Shown in pieces: positions 39,233 to 50,199 of a stretch of DNA of 64,000 nt. Below the pieces are notes generated by a model that ran no database searches, had not been told where the DNA came from, and worked only from the letters and a program-made list of their open reading frames with translations. The DNA comes from Ceratodon purpureus (taxonomy: Eukaryota > Streptophyta > Bryopsida > Pseudoditrichales > Ditrichaceae). The stretch spans positions 11,731,128-11,795,127 of the forward strand of contig CM026421.1 in the NCBI GenBank assembly GCA_014871385.1, read 5' to 3'. The stretch's first letter is position 1, and each line of letters opens with the position of its first letter. The translations under genes and the position numbers were made by a program.

Positions 39233-40101
39233 TTAACCCCTAAAGTTCTGAGGGTATTTTTCATCAAAACTGCCTGAAAACAGCCCCTCTTCAAATCAAG
39301 GTGGATTTTGCTAAGTTGGGGTCTTAACTAGTACATCTAACCGTAAGATCTTGTAGCTAACTTCTATGTCTACATGTCCACCAAATCTTAAACACTTATT
39401 CCTCACCAATTGCAAGTTCATAACGTTCAAAGTTGAAAATCAAGTTTTTTTTCTTTGCGCAAAAAGGGAACAACAGAGTTTTGAAGGCCCAAAAAACCAT
39501 TTTTTTGCATTATGGATTTTGGCGGTTTTGATGCACATCAAAGAAGACTGAGTTAGCTAATTGTAGTAAAAAAATCATATTCAAAAAAGTTGTGGAAGGT
39601 TGCCAAAAAAATCATTTTCCGCTAGGGGGTATACTGAAATTCACAAACAAAGGCTGTTTTTTGACAATAAAAATAGCATATGAAAAAAAAATCGATTGAA
39701 AATCGGAACGGTGGGAACATGCTCTACTGCCTTCTCTATATCTAGAAATTTTTATTTTTGAAAAATATCAAAATCTCAATTTTTGGTGGAATTTCAGAGT
39801 TTTGTCTTTGGGCAGATTTTGGTAATTTTGGGCAGTTCTGGGCAGTTCTGGGCAGAATTTGCTGCATTCACTGTCATTCTCATTGGCTAACTGACTGCCC
39901 TTGGAGGAGCTTTTGCGGTTCAGAGGTGAATAACTTTTCACTCCGACATCGGAATTGAGAATAAAAAACACCAACACGAAGCTCTCACCAAGGCCTACTT
40001 TCATTAAAATTTTCATAAATTTTGAATTCAAATTGCATCCACAGGTACATGCCCAAACTTCAAAATAGCCCCATTTTGCCACATTGTCCTTTAGGGGTTA
40101 A
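39233..40101. mobile_element. TTAA-ended piggyBac-like non-autonomous element, copy C
   Basis: TTAACCCCTAAAG (39233-39245) and CTTTAGGGGTTAA (40089-40101) pair exactly over 13 bp. The interior has the GGGCAGATTTTGG motif repeated near 39,810-39,850 and other blocks shared with copies A and B. Length is 869 bp with no transposase. As the copy with perfect ends it is the best reference for the family. Confidence 0.68.
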
Positions 40102-41128
40102 GGTATTTTTAAAGAGAGATAGTGTAAAGGAGGCTTTTGAAATAAAGAACATTCCTGTACGTTTGAACAAGTGGGTGGATGTATGAAGTAATGAATGTAT
40201 TTTCAGAGAATATTGTAGGAAGCATTTTGGCAGACCTCATCTTTTACTGTGTCCATAGTATGAGAAATATGTAGGAAAAGAGAGAAGTTTGAGAGCTATC
40301 TATGACATATTGTTGAAATAGCAAGAAGCTGAGAATGTAGTACACATTGAAGACGATAAAAATCTGAGGTTGAAGATGAAACTCTTTATCTGATGAGGAA
40401 AGCATGATAAAGTGTACAACAAAGTGACACATGTGATCATTTGGAAGTGATTATGAAGTGTGCTGTTTTTCAAAGCTCAAATTTGATTTTGAGCATTTTG
40501 GTGTAGTTTTTGAGCATTTTAGTCACGTTTTTGGGTGTCACAAGGTATCTTATATACATCTTCATGAAGAAAAGAACTTCAATTGAAACTTAATTTGACC
40601 ACTAGTTCTAAATCATGAAAATGAACTTTTTCAATGTCTTAATTTCTTCATTTGGGGCCCTCTATTGTCTTATGAGGATGTTTTTTTCAATTTAGAAAAC
40701 AATGTTCGGTGAAAAAATACTCACAAAAAGTACCGCGGAAGTGACCCTCCTAAATAACATCCTTGCGGTACTTTTGGAACCCTAAACCAATTGATGAGTA
40801 TATGAATTGACTATTTTAGAATACTTCTTAAACATTTAGAGGGCCCCACATCATCAAAAGTGATTTTTAGATAGTTTTTTATTCTTTTATAGCCACTTTT
40901 TCAAATTATTGCGTTCACTTTGCTTGGGTTTGAAGCCCTCATACAATAACTTTAAAGTGTCTACTTTGCACGAAACTTTTCCAACTTATACAAAAACAAG
41001 TTGAGAATCTATATTAGTAAAAAAATTTACTTCAATTACATCTTTCCATCACTTTTGTGCAGTTTTTGCAAAAGGGCTTTGACAAATAGATAAGCACTTT
41101 TCCTGTAGACTTTATCATGCTTCCCTAG
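40102..41128. other. AT-rich spacer, no gene seen
   Basis: Nothing coding. A near-palindromic pair (AAAGTACCGC at about 40,727 and GCGGTACTTT at about 40,765) flanks a GTGACCCTCC segment. Confidence 0.4.
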
Positions 41129-42240
41129 ATGAGAAGTAAAGGAGGAAGTCGGCTGACAAAAAGGCAAAGGCAGAAGGAGCAGGTAGAGGAGCTCAAGCTG
41201 AAGAAGGAGGTGGCAGCACGTAACAAGGAATTGGCTAAGCTTGAAACTTCTTTTCCATGTAAATATCTCTTCTTTTGGCAACAAGATGCCCTCAACCATG
41301 GCTCTATTAGTCTCTCAAGTACCCATTCTAATTGCTCCACTTCCTTCACAGACGATTTACACCATTACATGCTCACAGATGGAAGATGTTCAGAGTGAGG
41401 TAGAGATAATCAATGACAGGCCTTTGAGAATATTGGACTTCTTTGATGATGTCACTAAAGGGGAATTGATGAGCCAAAGTTGTGTAGTCTGTGTAGACAC
41501 ATCAAGGATTGGATTTAGAATCAGAAAAAGAGCAAGATTCGGTGTTGTGGAGAATGTGAGGCTGATAGTGTAGTTGACTTCATTCTATTTGATGTTCCAA
41601 AGGATTTATATGTACCTACCCTTAGCCTAACGGGAGAAATCCCTTACTGGAGCTGTCACCCTAAGACTCCTACAGAGGGCATAGATGGAAAGTTGAGTTT
41701 TATGGATTAAAATTTAAAAAGCATTTTGAATTTGTTATGCACTTTCTTCAAGATGATGGAACTATCATTCTATTTTATCCTGATTCCGATTTCATTTCCA
41801 ATGAGGCTAATGAGCTCTTGTCAAGTGGGCTAATTGGGCAAACTTTCAGTAAGAGGCCAAGTGGTTTGCAATCAATGGCCTTCCAATGACTATGCTAAAT
41901 CACCCTTCCCGTACTCACAAGTATTTAATGTATTTCATGGTGAAATTCTTTAGAGAAGGAGAACCCTAATGAAAAAGTTCCACCTTTTCATTTTATTTTT
42001 TTATGACATGCCAGAACTTACTACTCAGAGTATCAAGTTGTTTTATGGTGGACGTCTTACAAACCTCATAAGTGTGGATTCCTTAACAATTGAATGAGAG
42101 AATTGCACACCTTTTAGAAGAGCATGGGAGAAAACTACTAATATTCTTCAGTTTCTTGATAATCTTTGCATTATTGAAAATGACATTATTATGAACGTCA
42201 CAACAATAACAGCTACCTTGGAGTTATCATTGGTTATAAT
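41129..42240 (+). pseudogene. Decayed coding region of unknown family
   Basis: Protein-like fragments follow in order but in shifting frames. A Lys/Glu-rich coil (RQRQKEQVEELKLKKEVAA) from 41,129 is followed by an EIINDRPLRILDFFDD block near 41,405. A VVDFILFDVPKDLYVP block lies near 41,570, and FKKHFEFVMHFLQDDGTI near 41,720. Stops and shifts between them show erosion. The last two blocks faintly recall methyltransferase-like folds, which is weak. It could be a dead gene or the remains of an older transposon, later interrupted by the LINE. Confidence 0.4.
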
Positions 42241-42338
42241 TTAACATTATTGTTTATGTCTCTTTTTCTTTAATTACTAATATATTATTTATACTCTAAG
42301 TGCATCCATTTGTGCTTGCAAATGCCTCATTTAATATA

Positions 42339-42352
42339 TTATTGCCATTGAA
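42339..42352. repeat. Target-site duplication, LINE 3' side
   Basis: TTATTGCCATTGAA is identical to 57237-57250. The similarity stops at both edges (A/C before, G/T after). Confidence 0.85.
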
Positions 42353-42366
42353 GATAGATAGAAACA

Positions 42367-42384
42367 CTGGCCCTAGAGGGCCAG
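42367..42384 (-). other. LINE 3'-terminal hairpin
   Basis: CTGGCCCT-AG-AGGGCCAG forms a perfect 8-bp stem next to the 3' terminus. On the RNA it is followed by UGUUUC and two UAUC units before the target duplication. Several LINE groups use a 3' stem-loop plus short tandem tail for template recognition by their reverse transcriptase. Confidence 0.6.
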
Positions 42385-42632
42385 CGTGAATGAAGTGGCC
42401 GTTCGTAGAGCCAATGACCCGGTGCCCACAGGACAGAGGGACAGTGTGACTCAACTACTCTCCCCTTTTGAGGATGGCCACTATAGTAACCCGAACCAGA
42501 GAAACATAGAGATGTGAAGGGGGTATATAGAAGAGTTGGGAGAGTAGAAAGGTCGGGAAGGGGAGGTATAAATCAGGATATAAAAGACTGGGTAGGGTAT
42601 AAAAGGAGGAGAGGTATAGATCAGGATGTTCG

Positions 42633-42717
42633 GGTATATATATATTTGTATAAATATGTATATATAAGTATATGTATAAGTATATATATAGGTGTATATA
42701 TATATATATATATATAT
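42633..42717. repeat. TA-rich microsatellite inside the LINE
   Basis: Irregular TATATA/GTATA units ending in a long (TA)n run. Confidence 0.85.
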
Positions 42718-43002
42718 TAGTGCGGAGTAACAGTGAGTGGGAGTGGGTCGGGGTTGGTGTGGTGTAATTGACGATAGTGGGGAGATGGGACTTGTGGGGG
42801 TCGGAGCATTGGTTGCGGGAAGGGGGAGTTGATGGGGGAAGAGACATGTTGGGGGTTGAGGGGAATGAAGGAGGGGGCGTTGGGAAGAGTGTGGGGGGGA
42901 GGCGTAGCATATGGCTAGCGGGGCAGAGGAGGAAGGGGGAGTCTTTGTTGGAGGTAGGGAGGGTGAGAGCAGCCGGGGGTGGAATTGTGAAGAGTTAGAG
43001 CG

Positions 43003-43702
43003 ATGGATTTTGAGAAGGGGATGGTGCTGGCGTGGGTGGGGCAAGTGTATCTGCGACGGGGGCTGCAGAAGGAGTGGGAGGAGAAAGCTAAATTGCCGGA
43101 TCTGCCTCGCCTGAGCCGTGCGGTGGCGGACTCGGAGGTGTTTATTTGGTCTGATCAGTGTCGGCAGGAGGTGGTGGCGTTGGGGGGTAGCGGCGGGGTA
43201 CAAGTTCGAGGAGTATGTGTCAGAGCAGTTTGGGGTGTCGGAGCAGGGGGGCGATATTGCTGGTGCTAATGGGGTGGGGGAGGATGGGGGCGGGGTGGCG
43301 AGAGGGGATGTGGCAGCGCGAGCAGGGCTAGGAGGGAATGCGGCAGTGCAGGCAATGGGCGAGGCAAAGGATCGGGAGGTGTGGCGAGCACGGGCGATGG
43401 AGTTAATGGATCCAATGCCGCCCAGCGTGGCGGACATTCTCCGGCAGTTGGCGGCAGCGGGAGGTGGGGTGTACGAGGAGCGGGAGGAATTTTCGACGAA
43501 GAGCAGTTCCGAGGAAGTGGACGAGAATGAGGATGGCTCCGTAGAGGTGGCTCCGAAGGTCAGCGAGAACGAGGTGCAAGGGGGCCAGAATGCTGAGGTG
43601 GAGGGCGGGACGCAGGTGGTGAGTAGCGTGGCAAGCTGCAGCCGAGAGTACACGTCGGAGGAGCTGGAGTATATGATGGAGTCGTCGTCGCAGCGTGAGT
43701 GA
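43003..43702 (+). CDS. Opposite-strand ORF inside the LINE 3' region (one frame break)
   Basis: The ATG at 43003 follows an in-frame TGA. The frame runs MDFEKGMVLAWVGQVYLRRG on to a SEVFIWSDQCRQEVVALGG segment, then shifts by one base near 43,180-43,200 beside a G6 run. It continues as YKFEEYVSEQFGVSEQGGD to a TGA at 43702, about 230 residues in all. The composition is that of a normal acidic protein: Glu, Val and Ala rich with a serine/glutamate-rich tail, few prolines, no low complexity. The overlapping minus-strand frame looks like a shadow. I recognise no domain. It may be a captured host gene or an accessory LINE protein. Confidence 0.5.
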
Positions 43703-44818
43703 GGAGAGCAGAATGAGTGGAGAAAGTGTGTCGGGGAGGGGGTGATAGGGGAGGTGAGACTGGAAATGGGAAAGTTGAAGTTTGTAAGGGGAGGGGTAGC
43801 CTGAGGAAGTGCGAGAGGGAGCACGTCCTGTGCATTTGTACAGACAAGGTTGTAAAGATGGGAACGGAATTGTGGATAAATGGTTGGAATGGAATATTTG
43901 GAATGTGTTTTGAGAAAGCTGCTTGTGATGCTGAGGTTTTGTGCACAGATGGTTGGTTGTTGTGGTGTGTGAAATGCATGGGTGGGCCGGGGGATGATGT
44001 GTGTGGCTACGATGGTGAATGTGTGTATGTGGGGTTCGGTGGCTGGGGTGAATTTGGGAATAGAGAGAGGAGGTAGCTGGGGTGGGGAATGTGTGTGGCA
44101 GGGGTATGTGTTGGGAGGCCTGTGCAGTGGACCTTAGCTCAGAGTTATGTAATTTCTAGTGTGTGAGGAGATGCAAGTGGGAAGAGCAGAATTGGCGTTT
44201 GGAGGGTTGGACGTAGGGGGGATGAGGGGAGCAGGGTCTGGAGAGTAGGAGTGTAGAGTGTAGCTGGGGAGAGGGAATTTGCTGGAAGTGGTTGGGATGG
44301 GAGTGGGGGAATGGGTAAGGAGTGGGGATAAATTGAATGCAGTGTGTAAGTGTGGGCATAGTGTTGAGTTTGGCCTGATGGATGGAGGGTATGAATGGGC
44401 CGGGGGTGATGTAGTGTAGTTTAACAAGTAATGGTTTGAAAGCACGTTGTGGAGTGAGAGACAGATGTTAAAATTTATAATTATAAGTAAGTGTAAAAAA
44501 TCCCTGAGATAGAATGCTATGGATAAAAAGAGAAACCTGATCCAATGGTTATTCAATATCAAGTTGGCATATCGCGGGTGAAGTATGGATTGCATGAGAG
44601 AGAGTGAGTTGGAAGCGTATTTGTTAGGAGCTATATTATGGATGTATATCATTGATTAATATTTACAAGGACAACTGTACAAAGGTGGTAGTACTAGTTG
44701 GTTAGCAGTGAACTTGTTTTAGTATTTGTAGGTTGCAATATGTGGGGAGTATAAGAGAGTGAATCGTTGGAGAGGGTGTATAGGTGTAGTGGTTACTGAG
44801 TGTGAGGATTGAGGAAGA
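43703..44818. other. LINE 3' region without clear coding
   Basis: G-rich on the plus strand, changing to AT-richer DNA at 44,400-44,800. Open frames are present on both strands but with biased composition. It serves as 3' UTR of ORF2 in the LINE orientation. Confidence 0.4.
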
Positions 44819-46894
44819 CTAGGGGGGGTGTGTAGGGAGCGGTTGATGATTTTCGAGGCGACGTTTATGGAGGAGGATGGAGCTAGCATGGTGGATTGCA
44901 ATTGTATTGATGGCTTTAAAGGAGCGTTTTATGGAGGTGTCACAGATTTAAAAGGTTTTGTCGATTTGTGTCATGGAGTGGGTGTGGGTGGTGCCTCGAG
45001 CACCGGCAGTGATAACTACAAGGGGGTCTACTTTCCAGCCATGTTGGATGATGTCCTGGATGAGGGGTTGGTATTTAAGAATTTTCCGTCCAATAGTCTC
45101 AGGGGAAAAACGGTCATTTGTATATGTAAATTCTATGAATTGGATGGAGAGTTGGGGGGAAGGGTGGGTGGGATGCGGGGATTGGTACGGGAGGCCTCTG
45201 ACGCAGAGTAGATCTGGTTTAAAACGGGCATTACAATGGCAGCGAGAGTGGGTGCAGGTACAGGGTAGAAGCCAAGGGGGTACAGTGTTATCGGGGGGTG
45301 AATTATGAAATGAGCCTGCATTCATGAGAATGAAGCAACGGGATTTTTGGGAAGATAGCAGGAGTTTTCGAAGTTCCCAGACTGCTTTGTTGTGGCGTTT
45401 AACTCGGAGGGCATGGAGGTGATGTTGTGTACACAGTAAAAGGACATGGAGCCATGTATCTGCATCTACGGAGTGGCATAGGGGGCATGTTTTAGAGGGG
45501 AATCGTTGGAATCCAAATATGAGTTGTTTACGGGCGTTGCCCATGTATTGACCAGTACGAAATTTGAGTAGGCTGGTTTTCTGAGAGTCGGTGATGTCCG
45601 GGTTATACCAGAAGTCATTGGAGAGTATATTGTCAATCTCAGAGTTGGTGGTCCATTTGTTGATGTTTGGGAAGTCGGAGGCTAGGATTTCGAGGTTATG
45701 TTCACGATCGTGTTTTTTGATGTAGTCTTCCAGTGAGCGGACTGGTCCTTTATCAGGACGTTTGTGGGGGCCTGGCCAGGTGTCTTTTTGGAAGAAATAA
45801 GGGGTGGTATGGGCAAATTCATGAGGTTTAGTGGCGAATCGGTAGTTGCGGAGCATTGTGGCGGCTTTGGCTAATTTATCGGCTTGTTCGTTGCCATCAA
45901 TTTTGGAGTGGGCTTTGACTTTATTTATGGTAGTTAGTTGGGTGCGGGTTTGTAGCATTTTGATCATATCTTGGAGGATAATTTTGTCAGCATGATTGTT
46001 GTGTTGGGTGGGGTGATGTAGTTGTGTGTTGAGGACATGAATGCAATTGAGACAGTCAGTAAAAATATGGGCAGGTTCGTGGCGGTAAGTAGTGGAGATG
46101 AGGGTAATGGTGTCGTAGGTGGCCATTAGTTCAGCTCGAAAACAGGTTTGGAGGCCCGGGAGGCGTTTAGAGAGGCGTACTTCGGGTTTGGAGGGGTTGT
46201 ATATGCCATAGCCAGCTTTTTCTTTTTTCCAGTGGCCATCGGGAGCTAGTTCGGGGGGGAGGAAGGAGCCATCCGTGTAGTAGGAGTGTTGAGGAAGGAA
46301 TTTAAGAGTTAGTGGAGTGGAAAAGGGTGGTACAGGCGGCGGGGGGTTTTGAGGAAGGAGGGCCAGGGGAGGTGGATATAGGAGTTTGTGCCAGTTTTTG
46401 CTGTTGTTGACTGTGGTATGGGGGGGTGTAGGGGGAATGGGTTGGATGTGGTATTGGGGGATGTTGAGCGTTGTTAGGGTGGTTTGGAGAGTGTGGAGGG
46501 TGGTGGGAGGGTGGATAGAGTGAGAGTTGTGATGAATACACCAAATATGAAGGGCTAGGGGTTCTGGGGAAGCCGGAACTATATTGGGGGGGTAGGTAGG
46601 AAGTTCATATGTAAGGGTATCAGCAGCAAAATGGAGCAAGGCATGTGTGTCAGGAAATGGTCCTAGGAGGGGGGATAGGTTTTGGTACCAGTCTGTGTCG
46701 GGGATGGTAAGAATTGTGATGGTAGATGGGTCATGTTTGGCGGCAAGTCGAGCCCAATGGATTGCTTGTTGTGTTGTGGCAAGATCATGGGGATGGGCGT
46801 AGCCTATGCCTTGCCATTTGAAGCTAAAGGCAGTACCAAGGGATCCGAAGAGTTGATCTCTGATGAAGGGGGAGTAAAAGTGGGGAAGGTGCAT
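44819..46894 (-). CDS. LINE ORF2 C-terminal part: RNase H, CCHC finger and conserved tail
   Basis: The main open frame is 46894-44948 (648 codons). The RNase H domain spans about 46,285-45,860, with acidic residues in YTDGS, RAEL, TDCLN and NEQADK. It would remove RNA from the hybrid during second-strand synthesis. A zinc knuckle, CPLC-x9-H-x4-C, lies near 45,430-45,495. The tail near 45,060-44,960 has KYQPLIQDIIQHGW and VITAGARGTTHTHS, and continues after a 1-nt shift at about 44,945 as an ICDTSIKRSFKAINTIAIHH block to a TAG at 44819. I know this tail from other LINE polyproteins with an IHEHS-like motif and an LNKRKL-like end. Confidence 0.8.
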
Positions 46895-47694
46895 GGAGCA
46901 GGTGAGTGGGGAGGAAAAGTAGGAGTGAGTAATGTTGAAGCTCGTAGTCAGGGCGTCGAGGAGTGGGGTAGGGAGGGAGTGGTGGGGTGACGTGGTAGGA
47001 TTTTTGGTACTGGAGGGGTGGTGATATCGTTGATAGAGCCATACGATTTCGGTTTCAAACGGTTGAGGAAGTGGGGTGAGGTGATGAGTGCGGTGGCGGT
47101 TATTGTGATATTGGTGCCAGAGCCAGGAGAGGCGGGTAGTGGGGATAGTGGTGAGATATGAACCGGTTGCGGTGTAGAGGTGAGTTTTATCAGCTTGGGT
47201 ATGGAGGGTGCAGGTATCGGTGATGATGTCTTTATCGGGGTTACATTCAAAGGTAGAGGTTTGAGTGGAGGGGAGGAGGGTTGGAGGAGGGATGAAGCGG
47301 GTGTCACGAGGTTGGGCAGGGGAGAAGAGCGTGTTGACAGTGTGCTGGTAGGTGCGGTGTGCTAGGTGAGTATAGTAGAGTTTGAGAAGAGTGAGGTGGT
47401 GTTGGAGGGTGAGTGGTTGATTGAGAGGGAAGAGGTGCCGTTGAGCCAGCCATTTGCTATAAGGTTGTTGTTGTGGTCCTATCCATTGGCAGAGGTAGGC
47501 AGTGGAATGTTTGGGGATTTTATTGGAGTCTTTGGTGGTGGTGGTTTTGTGGTTAAGAATGGTGGAGATTGGATGCAGAGAGGGATTTTTGAGGAGGCGG
47601 GGTGGGGGTGGGGGGTGGGGGGGTCGGAGGGGGAGGGGGGGTGGGGGCGGGGGGGAGGTGGTCGTTGTGGATTAATATTGTGAGGGGGGAGGAT

Positions 47695-48696
47695 CTATTG
47701 GTTTTTGAGGGTACGGGGAAGGGAGTGTAGGGGGCAGGGTTGGGGACAAGTAGCAAGGCAAGGGGGTGTACAGAAGAGTTGGTCCGCAATGTGGAGGGCA
47801 CTTTTTTCTAAGCAAGTGGGGGGATGATAGTAATTTGAAAAGTCAGTGGGGGACATCAGAGTGGTGCCATTTGGAAGGGTAAGTTGTTTGATTGAGTGGA
47901 TGTTGTTAGCGAGGAGTTTGTATAGGAGTTTGAGAGAGAGTTGGGGGTTAAGGTGAGGGAGAGCTGTAGGGGCGGTGGTGGTCCATTCGTGTTCTAGACT
48001 GGATTTGTGGAGGAGGAAGCCTGGTTTTGTGCTGTTGAGGTGGATTTTGCTGACTGTTTTGGTGAGGAAGAGGGTGCGAGTGGTGGGGGAGCGGATGCAA
48101 TCGTATGATGTAATACGGGGGATATCGTGAGAACCTCCGGCTTTAGCTAGAATATGTTGGATAAGTCCGTTGTATATGAGACCGAGGCGGCCGGTGTCGT
48201 TGAGTGCATTGCGGAGTTGTTCACTGATACAGCGGAGATACGCGTTTTTTAAGGAGAAGGCTTCAAGTCCGAAGAGGTCATGGGGTAGTTGGGTGAGGAC
48301 ATTAGCGGTGCTGCGAGGGAGGCCACAGATGGTTTTTTGGATGGCAATTAGTTTTTTGTCAAGTTTTTTGATAGTGGGGAGTGTATACGGTACAGCAAAG
48401 AAACTATATGCAATTCCTGCCCGAATGACAGTGTCAACCATATTTATTTGTTGTCGGATTGAAGCAGGACATTTCGTGAGTTGTTTACATTGGTCAATGA
48501 TTTTCTGGGTAGTGACATGTGTTTGAAGTTTCCATTTGAGGGAGGGGACAAATTGTATTCCTAGGTATACGTAGGATTTGTTTTGGTGAAGGATGGGAAT
48601 TGGTTGGTTACGGTAATGGATGTGGTGGGATTGGATGTGGGCTTTGAATTTAAGTGGGTTGAGTTTGGTTTTATTAGGCATCCTGTGACGGCGCAT
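47695..48696 (-). CDS. LINE ORF2 segment: RT thumb and connection
   Basis: This frame continues the reverse transcriptase after a shift near 48,690. It contains KSYVYLGIQFVPSLKWKLQ, the YLG motif that follows the RT palm in LINEs, then an alpha-helical region (IDQCKQLTKCPASIRQQINM; FGLEAFSLKNAYLRCISEQL) typical of LINE thumbs. It runs into a Pro-rich C-tract region with more frame breaks around 47,580-47,690. Between 47,690 and 46,894 lies a Pro/Ser/Thr-rich linker. Confidence 0.75.
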   Translation of the reverse strand: MRRHRMPNKTKLNPLKFKAHIQSHHIHYRNQPIPILHQNKSYVYLGIQFVPSLKWKLQTHVTTQKIIDQCKQLTKCPASIRQQINMVDTVIRAGIAYSFFAVPYTLPTIKKLDKKLIAIQKTICGLPRSTANVLTQLPHDLFGLEAFSLKNAYLRCISEQLRNALNDTGRLGLIYNGLIQHILAKAGGSHDIPRITSYDCIRSPTTRTLFLTKTVSKIHLNSTKPGFLLHKSSLEHEWTTTAPTALPHLNPQLSLKLLYKLLANNIHSIKQLTLPNGTTLMSPTDFSNYYHPPTCLEKSALHIADQLFCTPPCLATCPQPCPLHSLPRTLKNQ

Positions 48697-50192
48697 TTGT
48701 TGACACCAAGGTCCATGCCTGCCCAGTTGCAGAAGCGGTCAATTTTGTGTATCTGAATTTGAAGAGAAGGGAGTTGGGAGGTTAAAGCAGCAAGGTCGTC
48801 AGCATAAGCAGCGGAGCTAACGGAGGTAGGGGAAGTGCCGAATTTATAGCCATGGTCCCCTTTTTGGAGCCAACGGAGGAGAGGTTCGAGAAAGATGAGG
48901 AAGAGGTACGGACTTAGGGTATCGCCTTGTATGGTGCCACGTTGGATGGGGATTGGTTTGGTGTGGCCAAAATGTTCACCAGTGAATACGGTGTTAGAGT
49001 GAGAATAGATATTACCAATTAACAAGACGGCATCGAGGGGGTAACCTAGGTCTTGCATAATTGTGAGGAGGCGTGCGTGGTCAAGGGAGCCAAAGGCATT
49101 TTTGAAGTCAATGTAGAGGAGGTATATATCTTGGTTTGTAAATCGGGCGTCTTCGAGAGCAGCAATGAGGAGTTGGAGTTGGCGGGCAGTGCTGCGTTCT
49201 GCTCGAAAGCCCTCTTGGCTATCATGTAGGATTTGGTGGTGTTCTCCATAGGCAGAGAGGATGTATGTGAGTGTGCTTGTGAAAAATTTGTAAATTGTAT
49301 TGGCAAGGGCAATAGGACGGTGATTTACGAGTTGGGCGGGGTCTCCTTTTTTGTAAAGCAGAATGGTGAGGCTAATTTTCCAGGAGGCAGGGATTTGTTT
49401 TTGTTTATAGCAGTGGGTAAAGAATAGAAAGAGCATGTCGTGAAAATTGGGAGGGAGGTTTTTGAGGATAGAGTTGGGGATTTTGTCTGGGCCGGGGGTT
49501 TTGTTAGGGGATAGGTTTTTGAGGCACGTGTCAAAGATATTTTTGTTGAAGTGTTGATGTAGTGGGGTGGTGGGGTCACCACGTTTCTCGAGGACAAAGC
49601 CGTCGAGGTCATGCCAGGGGTATTGGCGGACACCACAAGTACAATGGGGGTCATGATCGGGTTGGAAGTAGCAGGTAGGAACCGTGGGCCGGTTGCTGAT
49701 AGATTGTTGGATATGGATTTCATTGGCGATATCGTCAGGGCTAGTGAGGATATTGTTTGAGCGATCCAGGATGCAGTCAAGAAGGAGGTTGTTAAGGTTT
49801 TTGAAAACTCGGTTGTTGATTTTCTTTGGGCTTTTATCATAGAGTTGGCGGTATTTTTGAACGGCTTTTTTGATACAATTTTGGGTGTGCTTGGTAGTGA
49901 TCTTGCGGGTTTGGAGTTTGGCATGTTTGGCGATATCGGCGAGGGATTGTTTCCAGTCAGGGAGGAGAGCTGGGTCAGTGGGGAGAGGAGGTAGGGTAGG
50001 GCTAGGATGGATGTGAAGTTCGTGGAGGATGGGGTGTGTTTGCCAGTTGGCAGTGGTGTTGATAATGTAGAGAGCTTTCCGGATGAGGTGGTAGGTAGCA
50101 AGGTGTTTTTTCCAGGGTTTTTGGAGTTGGCGAGGGAGGAAGCCGCCTTGTTGGGAGGTGCGAGGGGTGAGGGTGGGGAGGGGGGGGGGCAC
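48561..50192 (-). CDS. LINE ORF2 segment: reverse transcriptase palm and fingers
   Basis: All core RT blocks are visible in order: NKTPGPDKIPNSIL, SWKISLTILLYKKGD, NHRPIALANTIYKFF, QEGFRAERSTARQ, YLLYIDFKNAFGSLDH (first catalytic Asp), GTIQGDTLSPYLFLIF and AYADDLAAL (catalytic Asp pair, near 48,783-48,809). The segment is intact for 543 codons, which argues that the copy is not ancient. It begins next to a G10 run at about 50,181-50,190 where the frame shifts from the endonuclease. Confidence 0.92.
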   Translation of the reverse strand: MPPPLPTLTPRTSQQGGFLPRQLQKPWKKHLATYHLIRKALYIINTTANWQTHPILHELHIHPSPTLPPLPTDPALLPDWKQSLADIAKHAKLQTRKITTKHTQNCIKKAVQKYRQLYDKSPKKINNRVFKNLNNLLLDCILDRSNNILTSPDDIANEIHIQQSISNRPTVPTCYFQPDHDPHCTCGVRQYPWHDLDGFVLEKRGDPTTPLHQHFNKNIFDTCLKNLSPNKTPGPDKIPNSILKNLPPNFHDMLFLFFTHCYKQKQIPASWKISLTILLYKKGDPAQLVNHRPIALANTIYKFFTSTLTYILSAYGEHHQILHDSQEGFRAERSTARQLQLLIAALEDARFTNQDIYLLYIDFKNAFGSLDHARLLTIMQDLGYPLDAVLLIGNIYSHSNTVFTGEHFGHTKPIPIQRGTIQGDTLSPYLFLIFLEPLLRWLQKGDHGYKFGTSPTSVSSAAYADDLAALTSQLPSLQIQIHKIDRFCNWAGMDLGVNKCAVTGCLIKPNSTHLNSKPTSNPTTSITVTNQFPSFTKTNPTYT

Positions 50193-50199
50193 TGCAAGT

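Noticed and set aside
42481..43824. 447-codon minus-strand ORF in the LINE 3' region
   Set aside because: Ser/Pro/Thr-rich shadow of the better plus-strand ORF, with no domain. It is open because the strand is C-rich.
44828..45308. Plus-strand ORFs of 116-127 codons opposite the ORF2 tail
   Set aside because: Antisense shadows of the conserved LINE C-terminal tail.
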